Counted from the first letter of the stretch, positions 25,553 to 35,044 are shown. The stretch: 64,000 nucleotides of DNA from Azotimanducus sp963663145 (GCA_963663145.1 OY760134.1:1798001-1862000); one strand, 5' to 3'. Numbers and translations: made by a program. Notes: a model not told the origin generated them from the letters alone.

Positions 25553-28500
25553 ACCGCTCATCAAGCCAGCCAGTGGATGAGGAGATACGCAGGCTCGCAA
25601 CCAGGCCGGGGCGCAACTGGATACTGCGTGCACCGGCCGGGTCTGGAAAGACCACGCTCTTGGTAACGCGCTATCTGGAACTGCTAAATATTGTCGATAA
25701 GCCGGAAGAGATCCTCGCGATCACATTCACGCGCAAAGCCACCGCGGAAATGCGCGAGCGCATTCTGGCGAGCTTAAGCGACCCCGAATCGGGGCAACCC
25801 TCAAGCCTCGCTGGCGCCGCCAAACGGGCGCGCCTTCGCGGCTTGGACAAGGGCTGGGAAATCGTCGCCAACCCCTCACGGCTGAAGATCCAAACCATTG
25901 AGAGCTTTAGGCGGAGCCTAGTTGAGGCGTCTCCGGTAGAAGCCGGCGTGGCGCCCCACACCCAACTCGTTCAGAACGCCAACTATTGGTATGAAGAGGC
26001 CGTCGAACGTGTCTTCCGGTCGCTCAAGCACGGTAATTCCGGGACGGCCTGCGTGGCGCGCCTGCTTCAGCTTGAACATCACAATCTGTCCCGCGTGCGG
26101 CGTCAGTTAATCGACATGCTTGCCAAGCGGGATCAATGGAGCGGAAAGCTGGAGGTGCATCACGCGCAACCGCTCCACTCATCATCACCTCGCTGGCTTC
26201 GAGAGAAGATGGATCAACTCTGGGCGATCCTCAAAGACCAGGTATCGGTGAACGACTTAGCACGAATCTTGGATACCGATCAAACCGGTGATGCGGAGAA
26301 ATTCCTTCACAATCCCGCGACTTGGCGATGCTTCGCGGAGCTCAGTCTGACCGCAAAGGGTTTCCTGCGCCGAAGTCTTAACCGAAACATGAGCGAAGCG
26401 GCGAAGCAACGCTTCAAGCCCCTGCTCACCCACTTGTCGAACATCGACATGGGTCTTCTACAGGCGGCGCGGCTGTTCCCCGACCCGACTCCTTGCGCGG
26501 AGGAGCGCGAGCGTCTTGCCACTACCTTGGCGTGCCTGAAACTGGCGCAAAACGAATTGCAGGCACTGTTCCAAGAGCGCGGCACCATCGATCTGGTGGA
26601 ACTTGGCTTCGGTGCCACTCGCTCGCTCGGCGACGAGGAGGTTCCAACCGACTTGATCATTGCGCTGGACTATTCCATCAAGCACATCCTAGTCGATGAG
26701 TTTCAAGACACTTCAGTCACGCAAACCGATTTCCTGCACAGCCTGATTCGAGAGTGGATGCCGGGCGATGGGCGCAGTTTCTTTGCCGTCGGCGATCCCA
26801 TGCAGTCCATTTACGGATTTCGCGAAGCAGAAGTTGGACTCTTTTCCTTGGCTGAAGAGCAAGGCGTGGGGCCAGTCATCGATCAAGCAAAGCGAGCCAT
26901 CGAGCTCAATGCTGCGAGCCTTGAAACCAATTTTCGCTCGGACGCACGGCTCGTCGAATGGGTCAACGCTGTGTTCCCGCAAGCCATCGGCAGCGAAAAC
27001 GACCGGCCCACCGGCTCGGTTCGATTTGAACCCGCGGTCGCGACGAGAGCTGTGGATCCAACTCATGATCAACTCGGTGTGCAGGTGCATCTGTTTCAAT
27101 CCCAGAGCGGCGCTTCGGATGCTGACGGTCAAGAAACGAGATTCATCGCCACCCATGTCGCCAAGCTCCTCAAGAAACACGGGGAACACCGAGTGGCGAT
27201 TCTTTTGCGCAATCGCACCTACGCCCCGCAACTGTTGCAAGCACTCAGGCAACGCCGCCTTGCCTACCAAGGGAGCGAACTTGATCGACTCGCCGAAGAG
27301 CCGGTTGTGCGGGATATCCTCGCGCTCGCCAAGGCCATTGCATCCTCATCGGACAGACTGGCAAACTTCGCCCTGCTCCGAAGTCCCGCCGTCGGCTTGT
27401 CACTCCGCTCGCTGCATGGCCTTGCGCAGGCGCTCGACCAAGGTGCCACGCTCGAATCGGCATTGGAGGACGCGACATTTGTGCGCGGGCTCGCTCAAAT
27501 CGAGCGCACAGCCCTCGACAAGCTCTTGCCGCTGCTGAAGGGATTTCGTGCCGAATACCACAAATGCCCGCCGCGGCCACTCATTGAACGAGCTTGGGTG
27601 CGGTGCGGCCTCGCCTCACTTTACGCGGACGTGCGATCTCGAAGCTCGGCGGAGGCGCTCTTTGCACTCATCGAGGCGCAGCAACTCGGTTGGATCGACT
27701 TTCAAGCGCTCAACCGCGAACTGAAGGATCTGTACGCGCCTTCTCTATCTGACGCGAGGCTCGTCATCATGACCATTCACCAAGCGAAAGGCTTGGAATT
27801 TGATCATGTGGTCTTGCCCTTTGCCGCCAAGCCTTCGCGTTCGGACGAACGCCCCAGCCTGAGATGGCGCCAATCCGAAGAAGGTCTCTTGGCCGCGAGC
27901 CGTCACGGCAGCGAAACAGACGGTTCGATCTACACCTGGCTCGAATATGAGCACAAGGCTCGCGTCGGCAACGAGACCACGAGACTGCTCTATGTCGCCG
28001 CCACCCGCGCGAAAACGAGCCTCTGCCTCACCGCTACGCTACCCGCAGGGGCGATAGGACGTCGCCGAGGAAAGACTGTATTGACCGACAAGGCGCGGCT
28101 GCGATCCGATACGCTCATCACACCAATTTGGCACGAAATTCAGTCGAGCGCCGAATTGCACCCGGGACGCCGAACGTCCTTCAAGCCAGGCCAACGCCAA
28201 GCGCCAGGCAATCAACTCAAGCGTCTGCCAAGCGGTTATGTCTGGCAGCCTGAACTCACTCTGCCCGACATTAGTCTCGCCGACACCCTCGGCCTGCCGG
28301 CAGAAGACAGAGATATAGATACTTGGCGGGGCGAACCGGAGCGCCCGCGCTTCAATGATTGGAGGTCGCGGACAGCCGCCTCAGTCGGGAACGTCGTCCA
28401 CGAGGGACTCAAGTGGCTTTCCGAGCATCCATGCGAACTCGACTCGGAATCGAAGATGGAGACGCTGCGTCCGCTGCTGCAGCGTTGGCTGATGCAGGAA

Positions 28501-28923
28501 TGGCTTGAAGGCAAGGCGCTTGAATCGGCTCTGCGGCAAGTGACCCGACATCTTGTCCGTGCGCTCAAGCATAGGGACTGCCAATGGATACTCAAGCCGC
28601 GCGATTCGGCGCGCTCAGAAAGCGCCCTCAGCGCCATAGTCGATCATCGACTTGCTAATCTGAGGGTGGACCGCACCTTTATCGAGGATGGAACTCGGTA
28701 TATTATCGACTACAAGACAGCGAGGCCCCGCAGAAAAGAAACTCGCGTAAAATTTCGCGAGCGACAGATCAGGGAGCACAGTCCGCAGCTTCTCCGCTAC
28801 GCCGCCGCGTTTCAGCAGCTTGAGAAACGTCCGATCATCGCCGCACTCTTCCTGACAAGCACGCCCGAACTCCTGACCGTTCCGCTCGAAGAAATGACAT
28901 CCGATGAATCCAATGCACTTTGA
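25549..28923 (+). CDS. AddA-like UvrD/Rep helicase-nuclease
   Basis: A 1124-residue superfamily 1A helicase fused to a nuclease. Motif I is APAGSGKTT at 28-36, motif Ia ITFTRKATAEMRER, motif II ILVDEFQDTS, motif III VGDPMQSIYGFREAEV, motif V TIHQAKGLEFDHVVLP and motif VI LLYVAATRAK. The C-terminal RecB-type nuclease has YIIDYKTARP and QLLRYAAAF. With the upstream AddB-like protein it would unwind and resect double-strand DNA ends for recombination, in the cytoplasm on the chromosome. Its 3' end overlaps the selenoprotein gene by 20 bases. Confidence 0.93.
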   Translation: MNRSSSQPVDEEIRRLATRPGRNWILRAPAGSGKTTLLVTRYLELLNIVDKPEEILAITFTRKATAEMRERILASLSDPESGQPSSLAGAAKRARLRGLDKGWEIVANPSRLKIQTIESFRRSLVEASPVEAGVAPHTQLVQNANYWYEEAVERVFRSLKHGNSGTACVARLLQLEHHNLSRVRRQLIDMLAKRDQWSGKLEVHHAQPLHSSSPRWLREKMDQLWAILKDQVSVNDLARILDTDQTGDAEKFLHNPATWRCFAELSLTAKGFLRRSLNRNMSEAAKQRFKPLLTHLSNIDMGLLQAARLFPDPTPCAEERERLATTLACLKLAQNELQALFQERGTIDLVELGFGATRSLGDEEVPTDLIIALDYSIKHILVDEFQDTSVTQTDFLHSLIREWMPGDGRSFFAVGDPMQSIYGFREAEVGLFSLAEEQGVGPVIDQAKRAIELNAASLETNFRSDARLVEWVNAVFPQAIGSENDRPTGSVRFEPAVATRAVDPTHDQLGVQVHLFQSQSGASDADGQETRFIATHVAKLLKKHGEHRVAILLRNRTYAPQLLQALRQRRLAYQGSELDRLAEEPVVRDILALAKAIASSSDRLANFALLRSPAVGLSLRSLHGLAQALDQGATLESALEDATFVRGLAQIERTALDKLLPLLKGFRAEYHKCPPRPLIERAWVRCGLASLYADVRSRSSAEALFALIEAQQLGWIDFQALNRELKDLYAPSLSDARLVIMTIHQAKGLEFDHVVLPFAAKPSRSDERPSLRWRQSEEGLLAASRHGSETDGSIYTWLEYEHKARVGNETTRLLYVAATRAKTSLCLTATLPAGAIGRRRGKTVLTDKARLRSDTLITPIWHEIQSSAELHPGRRTSFKPGQRQAPGNQLKRLPSGYVWQPELTLPDISLADTLGLPAEDRDIDTWRGEPERPRFNDWRSRTAASVGNVVHEGLKWLSEHPCELDSESKMETLRPLLQRWLMQEWLEGKALESALRQVTRHLVRALKHRDCQWILKPRDSARSESALSAIVDHRLANLRVDRTFIEDGTRYIIDYKTARPRRKETRVKFRERQIREHSPQLLRYAAAFQQLEKRPIIAALFLTSTPELLTVPLEEMTSDESNAL

Positions 28924-30040
28924 TTACCGCCAATCCGGATACCAAGTTCGGGACGACATCGCAAAAGCCTACCGAGACATTTGGCAAAGAATAGCCAAGC
29001 CCGGCAACTGGTGGAGCGGCGCAGAGCGTGTCGCGATTCTCGCCGAGGCGCGTGCCAGCCGGCACTGTCGCTTATGCCGAGAGAGGGCAACCGCACTTTC
29101 GCCCTTCGCAACCGCCGGGGACTGCGACACGCGGCAGCACGAGCTGCTTCCCAAGCAAGCCTTGGATGCCATTCACCGCATCAGCAATGATGCCGCTCGC
29201 TTGACCTCCACTTGGCTTGAGGGTCTTATAGGTGCATCGTTCGGCTATGGCCACTATGTTGAACTCCTTGGCGTCTTGGTGGCCGCACGCAGCATTGATG
29301 CCTTTCACGAAGCGCTTGGGCTTGACCTTGAACCACTACCCAATCCCGAACCCGGAGAACCGAGCGGCTACCTCCCGCGAGAGGCCGACTTCGCCGGCGC
29401 TTGGGTGCCGGTCTTAAACGGCGAAGCGCTGGCGCCGCAAGATGCCGACATCTACGCCGATTTACCGCCACACTATGTGCCGGTTCCAAACGTGCTCAGC
29501 GCCATGAGCCTTGTGCCGGATGCCGTGCGCATGCTGTTTCGCCTCATGGCCGTTCAGTATCTGGACATGCCGGGATTCATGCGCTTCGCGAAGCTGCCCG
29601 GTCGCGTCCTGAGCCGCTCGCAGATGGAACTCGTCGCGGCGAGGGTCTCAGCGCTCAATGATTGTTTCTACTGAACTACCTCGCATGCGAGCATGCTCCG
29701 TGTGAGCGCACAACAAACTGACAACGACGACCTCAATCTATTGGCCGTGACCGAAAGGGATCAGGAACGCAGTGGCGTGGAGGGGGGCCAAGCCCTGCTG
29801 GCCTTCGCCGAGGCCGCGGTCATAAGGTCAGATCACCTCCCCGAGGCGCGTCTCGAACTGCACCGCGAGCTTGGCGAACAAGCAGTGCTAGAAACCGCCG
29901 CCGTGGTCGGCAACTTCGAACGCATGACCCGCATCGCCGACGCGACCGGCATACCTCTCGACGAGCGCAATCTCGAATTCACCCGCGACCTGCGAGAAAC
30001 CCTGCAATTGCAAGACTTCGCGTCTGCCCGCCTTCCGTAA
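28904..30040 (+). CDS. AhpD-like (carboxymuconolactone decarboxylase fold) selenoprotein with in-frame UGA
   Basis: The frame runs 256 codons to a TGA at 29672-29674 and continues in the same frame for 121 more sense codons to a TAA. Across the TGA it reads C254-F-Y-U257-T-T-S-H261, with Glu242 twelve residues before Cys254. This matches AhpD catalytic spacing (Glu118, Cys130, Cys133, His137), with selenocysteine replacing the second cysteine. The downstream 121 residues are the helical continuation expected of this fold, with ALLAFAEAAVI and NFERMTRIADATGIPLDE. A hairpin of SECIS type starts five bases after the UGA. The total is 378 residues. AhpD-like selenoproteins are known from marine metagenome surveys; the likely role is thiol- or peroxide-linked redox chemistry. 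The selABCD genes are not in this window. Confidence 0.85.
29680..29706 (+). promoter_or_regulatory. Putative bacterial SECIS element
   Basis: Within the coding sequence, CTCGCATG (29680-29687) pairs over 8 bp with CGTGTGAG (29699-29706), with two G-U pairs. C29688 is a single bulge, GAG/CTC forms a 3-bp upper stem, and CATG (29692-29695) is the apical loop. Counting the U of UGA as 1, the bulge is at 17 and the loop at 21-24, close to the E. coli fdhF SECIS layout of bulged U, three upper pairs and four-base loop. The loop sequence differs from fdhF. Confidence 0.65.
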
Positions 30041-30236
30041 GCATCAACAGTTGTGCCAAGGGAGCATCGCAAGCCGCTAAAAGAACGTGCTTCCGTCAAT
30101 ACAGAACCCATGGACAGACCCGCCAGCGCGAAGCGATGCAAGTGGATTGCGCTTTTTCCGGGAATGGCTGGGGCAAGCGTGCTTTGGCTCGGGTCGCAAA
30201 GCGGCTCCTAGGCGGTGCGTTTTCGCTATTGATTGA

Positions 30237-33230
30237 CTAAAGACTCCAAATCGCGCCGAATTGTAGTATTCGGCCTAGGGGATTGTGGGTAACCGGGTCG
30301 TAGTTAAGCTGCCTCAACACCTTCGGCGGCGTGTCGTCAGTGACGTTTAGGAGCGCCGCTTCCAAGGTGAGACGCTCGTTCAGTGTCGCGTAGGAGGCTA
30401 CGAGGTCGTGTGTTTGATGCGCACGGATGCGCGGTTCGCTGTCAAGGTCGTGCTGGTAGTCGCCCGTATGGTGCATGGTCCAGCGGAAATTGAAGCGCGC
30501 CTTGCGCAGGTTCACGAAGACCCGACCCTTCCAATCGACGAGGCTTCGTGCCAATGGCGTGTCGTAGTTCAGCCGTCCGGCCGCGTTGTAGGTCGCTCCG
30601 AAAGACCATTCGTCGATCTCCCAAGTGAGGGTTCGTGTTCCCGCAAGGCCAAATGTCCATTCGCCGAATCGAAGCGGCAGGAAGTATTCGATCTTGAAGT
30701 CCACGCCGTCGGTATCGATATCCGGGCCATTGGTCAGGCTGACAGCGATAGCCGCGATGTCGGATACCTGCGGCTCTCCCCCGAATTCAAGATTATTGAA
30801 GTAGGGTGAAGCCCTCGAACAGGTCACCTGATCACGCGGGCAGGCGAGCTCCAAGACACGCACGTAGGGTTCTAGTACCAAGGGATCTGTGAACGCGTAA
30901 CGCCAATAGTCGATGCTGATGAATAGTCGGCCCGTCGGGGTGAAGAGGGCATCTCGATCAAAGATCAAACCCACGTTCAAACTTGTGGCCTGCTCTGGGT
31001 CCAAATCAGGATTTCCGAGCGCAAGGATAGGTTTGAAGGTGCCGATGCGAGACACAAACTGGCGTGAAGTAGCGGCGATGCCGTCTTGGGTTTGATTGAG
31101 GGTTGCGGCTCGAAAGGTTGTGCCCACAGAGAGCCTGAGCGCGAGTCTTTGGGTCGCCTGCCAGCGCATTCCTAATTTCGGATCCAAGCTGGATCCACCA
31201 TTGGTGCCGTAGTCTTCATAGCGAAGCGAGAACTGTCCATCAAGCTCGCTGGTCAAGGGCACCCGGGCTTCGCCAAACAAGGAATAGACTTCACGGTCGG
31301 TGTCCATTTCGTGACCCGGCGGCAGGTAGGTGAACACGCCGACGCGCCCTGCTTGGCAGTCCGTGAGGGCCGGACCACCCTGACAGGGGTAGGCCGAGAG
31401 ATCTTGCAAGGCGCTGCCTCGCGGACCCTGTTCGCGCGAATAGATACTCCGATCATAGGTTTCGCGGCGAACCTGAAACCCAAGCGCGTATTCGACCGTT
31501 CCGCCCGAAAGCGCCCAATCGGTATCACGGCTGAGCACCGCATCGAACACCAGTAACGAACTCTCACCTTTGAATCCGCGCGCCGTGATCAGGTAGTTGA
31601 TGAGGTGCGTGTTATCCAAGGCCGGTTCGTAGTCGGGATTGCTCGCGCCGGGCACCCATTCATGCGGCAGCATGGCGTTTGAAAAGGGAAACCAGTATCG
31701 ACAGGGGCCGCGTCCGGCATGCTCGTTCAAGGTTTGCCAACTGAAGCGCAAGCTGCCGTGCGAATCGTACTCGTTGGGTACCAGCGCCTCACAGTCGTAA
31801 CCGCCGAGCCCGACCACCGAGCGGGTGTCGCGATAATCCAAGGTGTCGCCGTCCTCTTCCTTGCGTGTCGCCCTCGCCCAAGAGACCATCGCCGACCAAC
31901 TTGCGCGGCGCCAATCACCCTCAATGGCAAGTACGGCGCGCTCGGTGGATGAGCGACGCGGATGCCCCCTGAGCGGCCCTTCCTGCCCAAACAAACGCCC
32001 ATTGATCCAAGCGACGTTTTGCCATGCTGCCGGTACGCCCGCCGCGTCCTGTTCACCATCATCGCCGTTCCACCGACAGTAGTCCGCGTCGCACCACGCA
32101 TAGTCGCTATAGAGTTCGGGGTATTTGCTCGCCATGTCCACGAGCGCCGGGTTGTTCGCTTGCACCACTCGATCAAGATCAATGACCTGACTCGGCGGAT
32201 AGGACGGCGATGTCGCCCATCTGGGCACCTCGGTGACGGCGAACAACAGCTCTCCGGAGAGGCGCAAGTCGCGACTGAGCTCCCAACCAACCTCGCTGAA
32301 CCACTGCCAGCGCCGCGTGTCCTGCACCAGATTCACCATGGGCGTGTATTGGAAGCGGCAGATACCGCCTTCGGGCCGGTTCGCTGGCGCGTTGGTGTGT
32401 TTGCCGCCCACCAACTCGCAATTCGGGTCGGCGATGCTCACGCTGCGCATGCCGACGGCATTGCCGAGGGTTTCGGCGAAGGCCTTTATGGGAACGAATA
32501 CGCTAGGGCGACCCGTGCCGGTCCAACCACCGCGAGTGTTCTCCCCGTAGGGGCGAATCGCCCACTTTCGCTCCACCAGGGGCAAGGCCTTGCGACGCGC
32601 GTGCCCGAGGGACGAAGCCAGGTGTCCGCGACCTCCCGCGAAGGACGTGCCGGCAATCAGCCCAATCCGATAGTCCCCATCCGAACCCTTAATGGACTTG
32701 TGCCTGGCCTCCACTTCAATTCCCTCAAACTCGGAACGGGTGATGAAGTTCACGACGCCGCCAATGGCATCCGAACCATAGGTGGCGGCGGCTCCGTCGC
32801 GCAATATCTCAACACGCTCGAACGCGGCCTCGGGCAAGAGATTCACGTCCACCAGCAGTTGTGCTTGGTCCGGTATGGAGCCGGGTGACCAAGTGAGCCG
32901 CCTTGCGTTCAACAGTACCAATGATCGGCTTGGGCCGAGCCCGCGCAGATTGACGGTGGCGCGATCCGCCCCGGTGCGGGTGCCGTACTGATCGGACTCT
33001 CCGTCCGCGCCTTGGCTAAAAGATAAATTGCGCATGAGGTCGATGATGCCCGGCGCGCCTTGCGCCCTAAGATCATCGCGGGATATGCGCGTCACCGGCA
33101 AGGGCGCATCCTCCGCAGTGCCTCGAATCCAACTGCCGGTGACGATGATTTCCTCGATCAGCAGTTCTGTTTCGGCCCAAGCAAATGGTGCCATCACTCC
33201 GATGGCGAGGAAGAGAAGAACTGCTTTCAA
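30237..33230 (-). CDS. TonB-dependent outer membrane receptor (large)
   Basis: A 997-residue receptor with a signal peptide (MKAVLLFLAIGVMAPFAWA). The plug domain follows, with the TonB-box-like ELLIEEIIVTGS, then VNLRGLGPSRSLVLLNARRL and EILRDGAAATYGSDAIGGVVNFIT. A long beta barrel ends in the expected aromatic-containing last strand LQFGAIWSL. It imports a large scarce substrate across the outer membrane with TonB energy. Extracellular loops contain several cysteine pairs (for example CDADYC and CEALV), which is common in receptors for oligosaccharides or peptides in gammaproteobacteria. No adjacent transport or regulator gene identifies the ligand. Confidence 0.93.
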   Translation of the reverse strand: MKAVLLFLAIGVMAPFAWAETELLIEEIIVTGSWIRGTAEDAPLPVTRISRDDLRAQGAPGIIDLMRNLSFSQGADGESDQYGTRTGADRATVNLRGLGPSRSLVLLNARRLTWSPGSIPDQAQLLVDVNLLPEAAFERVEILRDGAAATYGSDAIGGVVNFITRSEFEGIEVEARHKSIKGSDGDYRIGLIAGTSFAGGRGHLASSLGHARRKALPLVERKWAIRPYGENTRGGWTGTGRPSVFVPIKAFAETLGNAVGMRSVSIADPNCELVGGKHTNAPANRPEGGICRFQYTPMVNLVQDTRRWQWFSEVGWELSRDLRLSGELLFAVTEVPRWATSPSYPPSQVIDLDRVVQANNPALVDMASKYPELYSDYAWCDADYCRWNGDDGEQDAAGVPAAWQNVAWINGRLFGQEGPLRGHPRRSSTERAVLAIEGDWRRASWSAMVSWARATRKEEDGDTLDYRDTRSVVGLGGYDCEALVPNEYDSHGSLRFSWQTLNEHAGRGPCRYWFPFSNAMLPHEWVPGASNPDYEPALDNTHLINYLITARGFKGESSLLVFDAVLSRDTDWALSGGTVEYALGFQVRRETYDRSIYSREQGPRGSALQDLSAYPCQGGPALTDCQAGRVGVFTYLPPGHEMDTDREVYSLFGEARVPLTSELDGQFSLRYEDYGTNGGSSLDPKLGMRWQATQRLALRLSVGTTFRAATLNQTQDGIAATSRQFVSRIGTFKPILALGNPDLDPEQATSLNVGLIFDRDALFTPTGRLFISIDYWRYAFTDPLVLEPYVRVLELACPRDQVTCSRASPYFNNLEFGGEPQVSDIAAIAVSLTNGPDIDTDGVDFKIEYFLPLRFGEWTFGLAGTRTLTWEIDEWSFGATYNAAGRLNYDTPLARSLVDWKGRVFVNLRKARFNFRWTMHHTGDYQHDLDSEPRIRAHQTHDLVASYATLNERLTLEAALLNVTDDTPPKVLRQLNYDPVTHNPLGRILQFGAIWSL

Positions 33231-33442
33231 CGTGAATCGCTGTGCAACGAGAACATGATTTACATTTTAGACTGCAAACATCCTTTACCGGCTCCCACGG
33301 GCTCGCTTGATGCTGTTCCAAGGAAAAGTTGGTGGCCTCGACGAGCCTCCGGAACCGCAAGCGCACGATAGCCGCTGTCTGTTACGCTACCTAAGAACGA
33401 GCAATGACCGCTCGCGCTGGCAACCCAAAGAAGGATAGATGC

Positions 33443-34054
33443 ATGCTGAAGCTCCATTTCGCACCTAACTCCAGAGCCGTGCGAGTGCTCTGGTTACTTG
33501 AAGAACTCGGGCTTGAGTACGAACTCAACAAGATGCGGTTCCATCCCAAGGACCTAAAGTCGGACGCGCACAGGGCACGCCACCCTTTGGGTCGAATTCC
33601 CGTACTTGACGACGGCGACATACGCATCTGGGAGAGCGGTGCAATCATTGACTACATCCTCGAACGGCATAAGAACGGCGGTCTCAAACCCGCGGTCGAC
33701 GACGAACGATTCCCCAAATATCTCCAGTGGTTCCACTACACCGAAGGCATGGTGATGCCTCCGATCAATACAATTGTCGTGCATACAATGCTGTTGCCGC
33801 CCGAACGACGAGATGCAAACGCGCTCGCACAGGCGCAAAAACTGCTCACGCGCTCTTTGCAACCGATCAATGACGGGCTCGGAGACAAGGAGTATCTGAT
33901 AGACGATTTTTCAGCCGCAGACACCATGCTTGGTCATGCCTGCCTGATGAGCAATCGGCTCGGCTGCGTAAGCGAAGAAATGACGAACCTCGCGGAATAT
34001 GTGAAGCGACTCGAAGCAAGACCCGCCTGGATCAGGGCGAACGCGGTGAACTGA
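33443..34054 (+). CDS. Glutathione S-transferase family protein
   Basis: A 203-residue GST. The N-terminal domain has FAPNSRAVRVLWLLEELGLEYEL, RHPLGRIPVLDDGD and WESGAIIDYILERH; the C-terminal helical domain has DDFSAADTMLGHACLMSNRLG. The ATG at 33443 has AAGGA upstream, and the frame could extend to 33404. It is only distantly similar to the GST at 125-736, so the two are not a recent duplication. Cytoplasmic detoxification of electrophiles is the expected role; the substrate is unknown. Confidence 0.9.
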   Translation: MLKLHFAPNSRAVRVLWLLEELGLEYELNKMRFHPKDLKSDAHRARHPLGRIPVLDDGDIRIWESGAIIDYILERHKNGGLKPAVDDERFPKYLQWFHYTEGMVMPPINTIVVHTMLLPPERRDANALAQAQKLLTRSLQPINDGLGDKEYLIDDFSAADTMLGHACLMSNRLGCVSEEMTNLAEYVKRLEARPAWIRANAVN

Positions 34055-34286
34055 AGACTCACTCCACCGCCCTGACATCATCGCCAATAGGCGGACATCC
34101 TCAAGCAGCGCGCTTGGGCTGCAGATTCGTCTGATTCAAGAAAAGGAAAAATGCTCACGCGAATTCGAGTAAAAGTCGCACAGGGAAAAGCTGGACTTCC
34201 TCCTATCATGGTCCCTAGAGTGGGCGACCCGCATTGCGGCGTCCCCGAGTGAATGTTTAACTTGGATTCTTGGAGTATAGTGCAGG

Positions 34287-34868
34287 ATGAGCGATGAGTA
34301 TGGTGGGTACCGCCAGATGGTCGGTGAACTCAGCCACAGCGGATTCAATTCGGGTCAATCCGAAGCCTTGGTTCGGATGTTCGCTCGCGCCTTCGAGCGT
34401 ATGCGCGCAGAAAACAAAGCCGAACATGAGCGAACCCGCAGTGAGTTGCGTGAGGAGTTGAACCGCTTTCGCGAGGAAGACAAACAGGAGAGGGAGCGCA
34501 TACGCAATGAGGACAGGGAGGAGAGGGAGCGTATAAGGCGCGAGGACCAGCAGGAGCAGCAGCGGTTCCGGAGTGAGTTTCAAGAGGGACTACAGCGTTT
34601 CCGCAGTGAGTTCCAAGACGGCTTGCAGGGGTTTCGCAGTGAATTTCAAGATGGCCTACAGGGGTTCCGCGGTGAGTTCCAAACGGGACTGCAGGGTTTC
34701 CGACATGAGGACCGGGAAGACAAGATTAAGTTGCAGAACCGCTTCGAAAACAGGATTGCGGCGCACACCCGCTGGATGATTGTGACGCTGTGCACGATCG
34801 TGCTCACAGTTGTGGGCGCACTTGTCGCATATGTTCTGACCAACCTTCGAATGATCGGACTTCCTTAA
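34287..34868 (+). CDS. Membrane-anchored coiled-coil protein with hendecad repeats
   Basis: A 193-residue protein of unknown function. Residues 1-45 are mixed and 46-93 are highly charged with an 11-residue period (EDKQERERIRN, EDREERERIRR, EDQQEQQRFRS). Residues 94-137 contain four near-identical 11-residue repeats, FRSEFQ(D/E)GLQ(G/R) with small changes, encoded by 33-base units starting at 34566, 34599, 34632 and 34665. A single membrane helix lies at about 164-188 and the C-terminus is very short. Hendecads suggest a long, slightly right-handed coiled coil, so an oligomeric tail-anchored rod is likely. It loosely resembles DUF1640/CCDC90-type proteins. Confidence 0.75.
   Translation: MSDEYGGYRQMVGELSHSGFNSGQSEALVRMFARAFERMRAENKAEHERTRSELREELNRFREEDKQERERIRNEDREERERIRREDQQEQQRFRSEFQEGLQRFRSEFQDGLQGFRSEFQDGLQGFRGEFQTGLQGFRHEDREDKIKLQNRFENRIAAHTRWMIVTLCTIVLTVVGALVAYVLTNLRMIGLP
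34566..34697 (+). repeat. Four in-frame 33-base tandem repeats
   Basis: The units begin at 34566, 34599, 34632 and 34665 and each encodes one 11-residue hendecad. Differences between units are mostly at third codon positions plus a few substitutions, so repeat number may vary between strains by slippage or recombination without breaking the frame. Confidence 0.8.
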
Positions 34869-35008
34869 CGAAATCCGCTGGCATATTCTCTCAATTCACT
34901 GACTCAAAAAGTTACAGCGCAACGGCTTCGGTCGGAAACTCGATCAGATCGTCTCCGCCTAAAATCAAATTACTCCGATCAGATGAGAGTTCGCTCGCCA
35001 GTAGCAGC

Positions 35009-35038
35009 TTGACATCCGCGAGGCCAAAGCTACATAAT
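35009..35038 (+). promoter_or_regulatory. Sigma70-like promoter for the DAHP synthase gene
   Basis: TTGACA at 35009-35014 and CATAAT at 35033-35038 are separated by 18 bases. The -35 is a perfect consensus match and the -10 differs at one position. It predicts transcription from about 35045, giving a 5' leader of roughly 255 bases. Confidence 0.6.
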
Positions 35039-35044
35039 TAAATC

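Noticed and set aside
29693..30040. A separate small gene starting at the ATG at 29693
   Set aside because: It is in frame with the upstream gene across the TGA at 29672 and supplies the rest of the AhpD fold; the ATG lies in the SECIS-like hairpin loop and has no good ribosome site.
31962..32888. A 308-codon plus-strand frame inside the TonB receptor gene
   Set aside because: Mirror of a real coding frame in a GC-rich region; no motif, while the minus frame encodes a full receptor.
34566..34697. Direct repeats as a CRISPR array or DNA satellite
   Set aside because: The 33-base units are contiguous without spacers, in frame, and encode the hendecad repeats of a protein.
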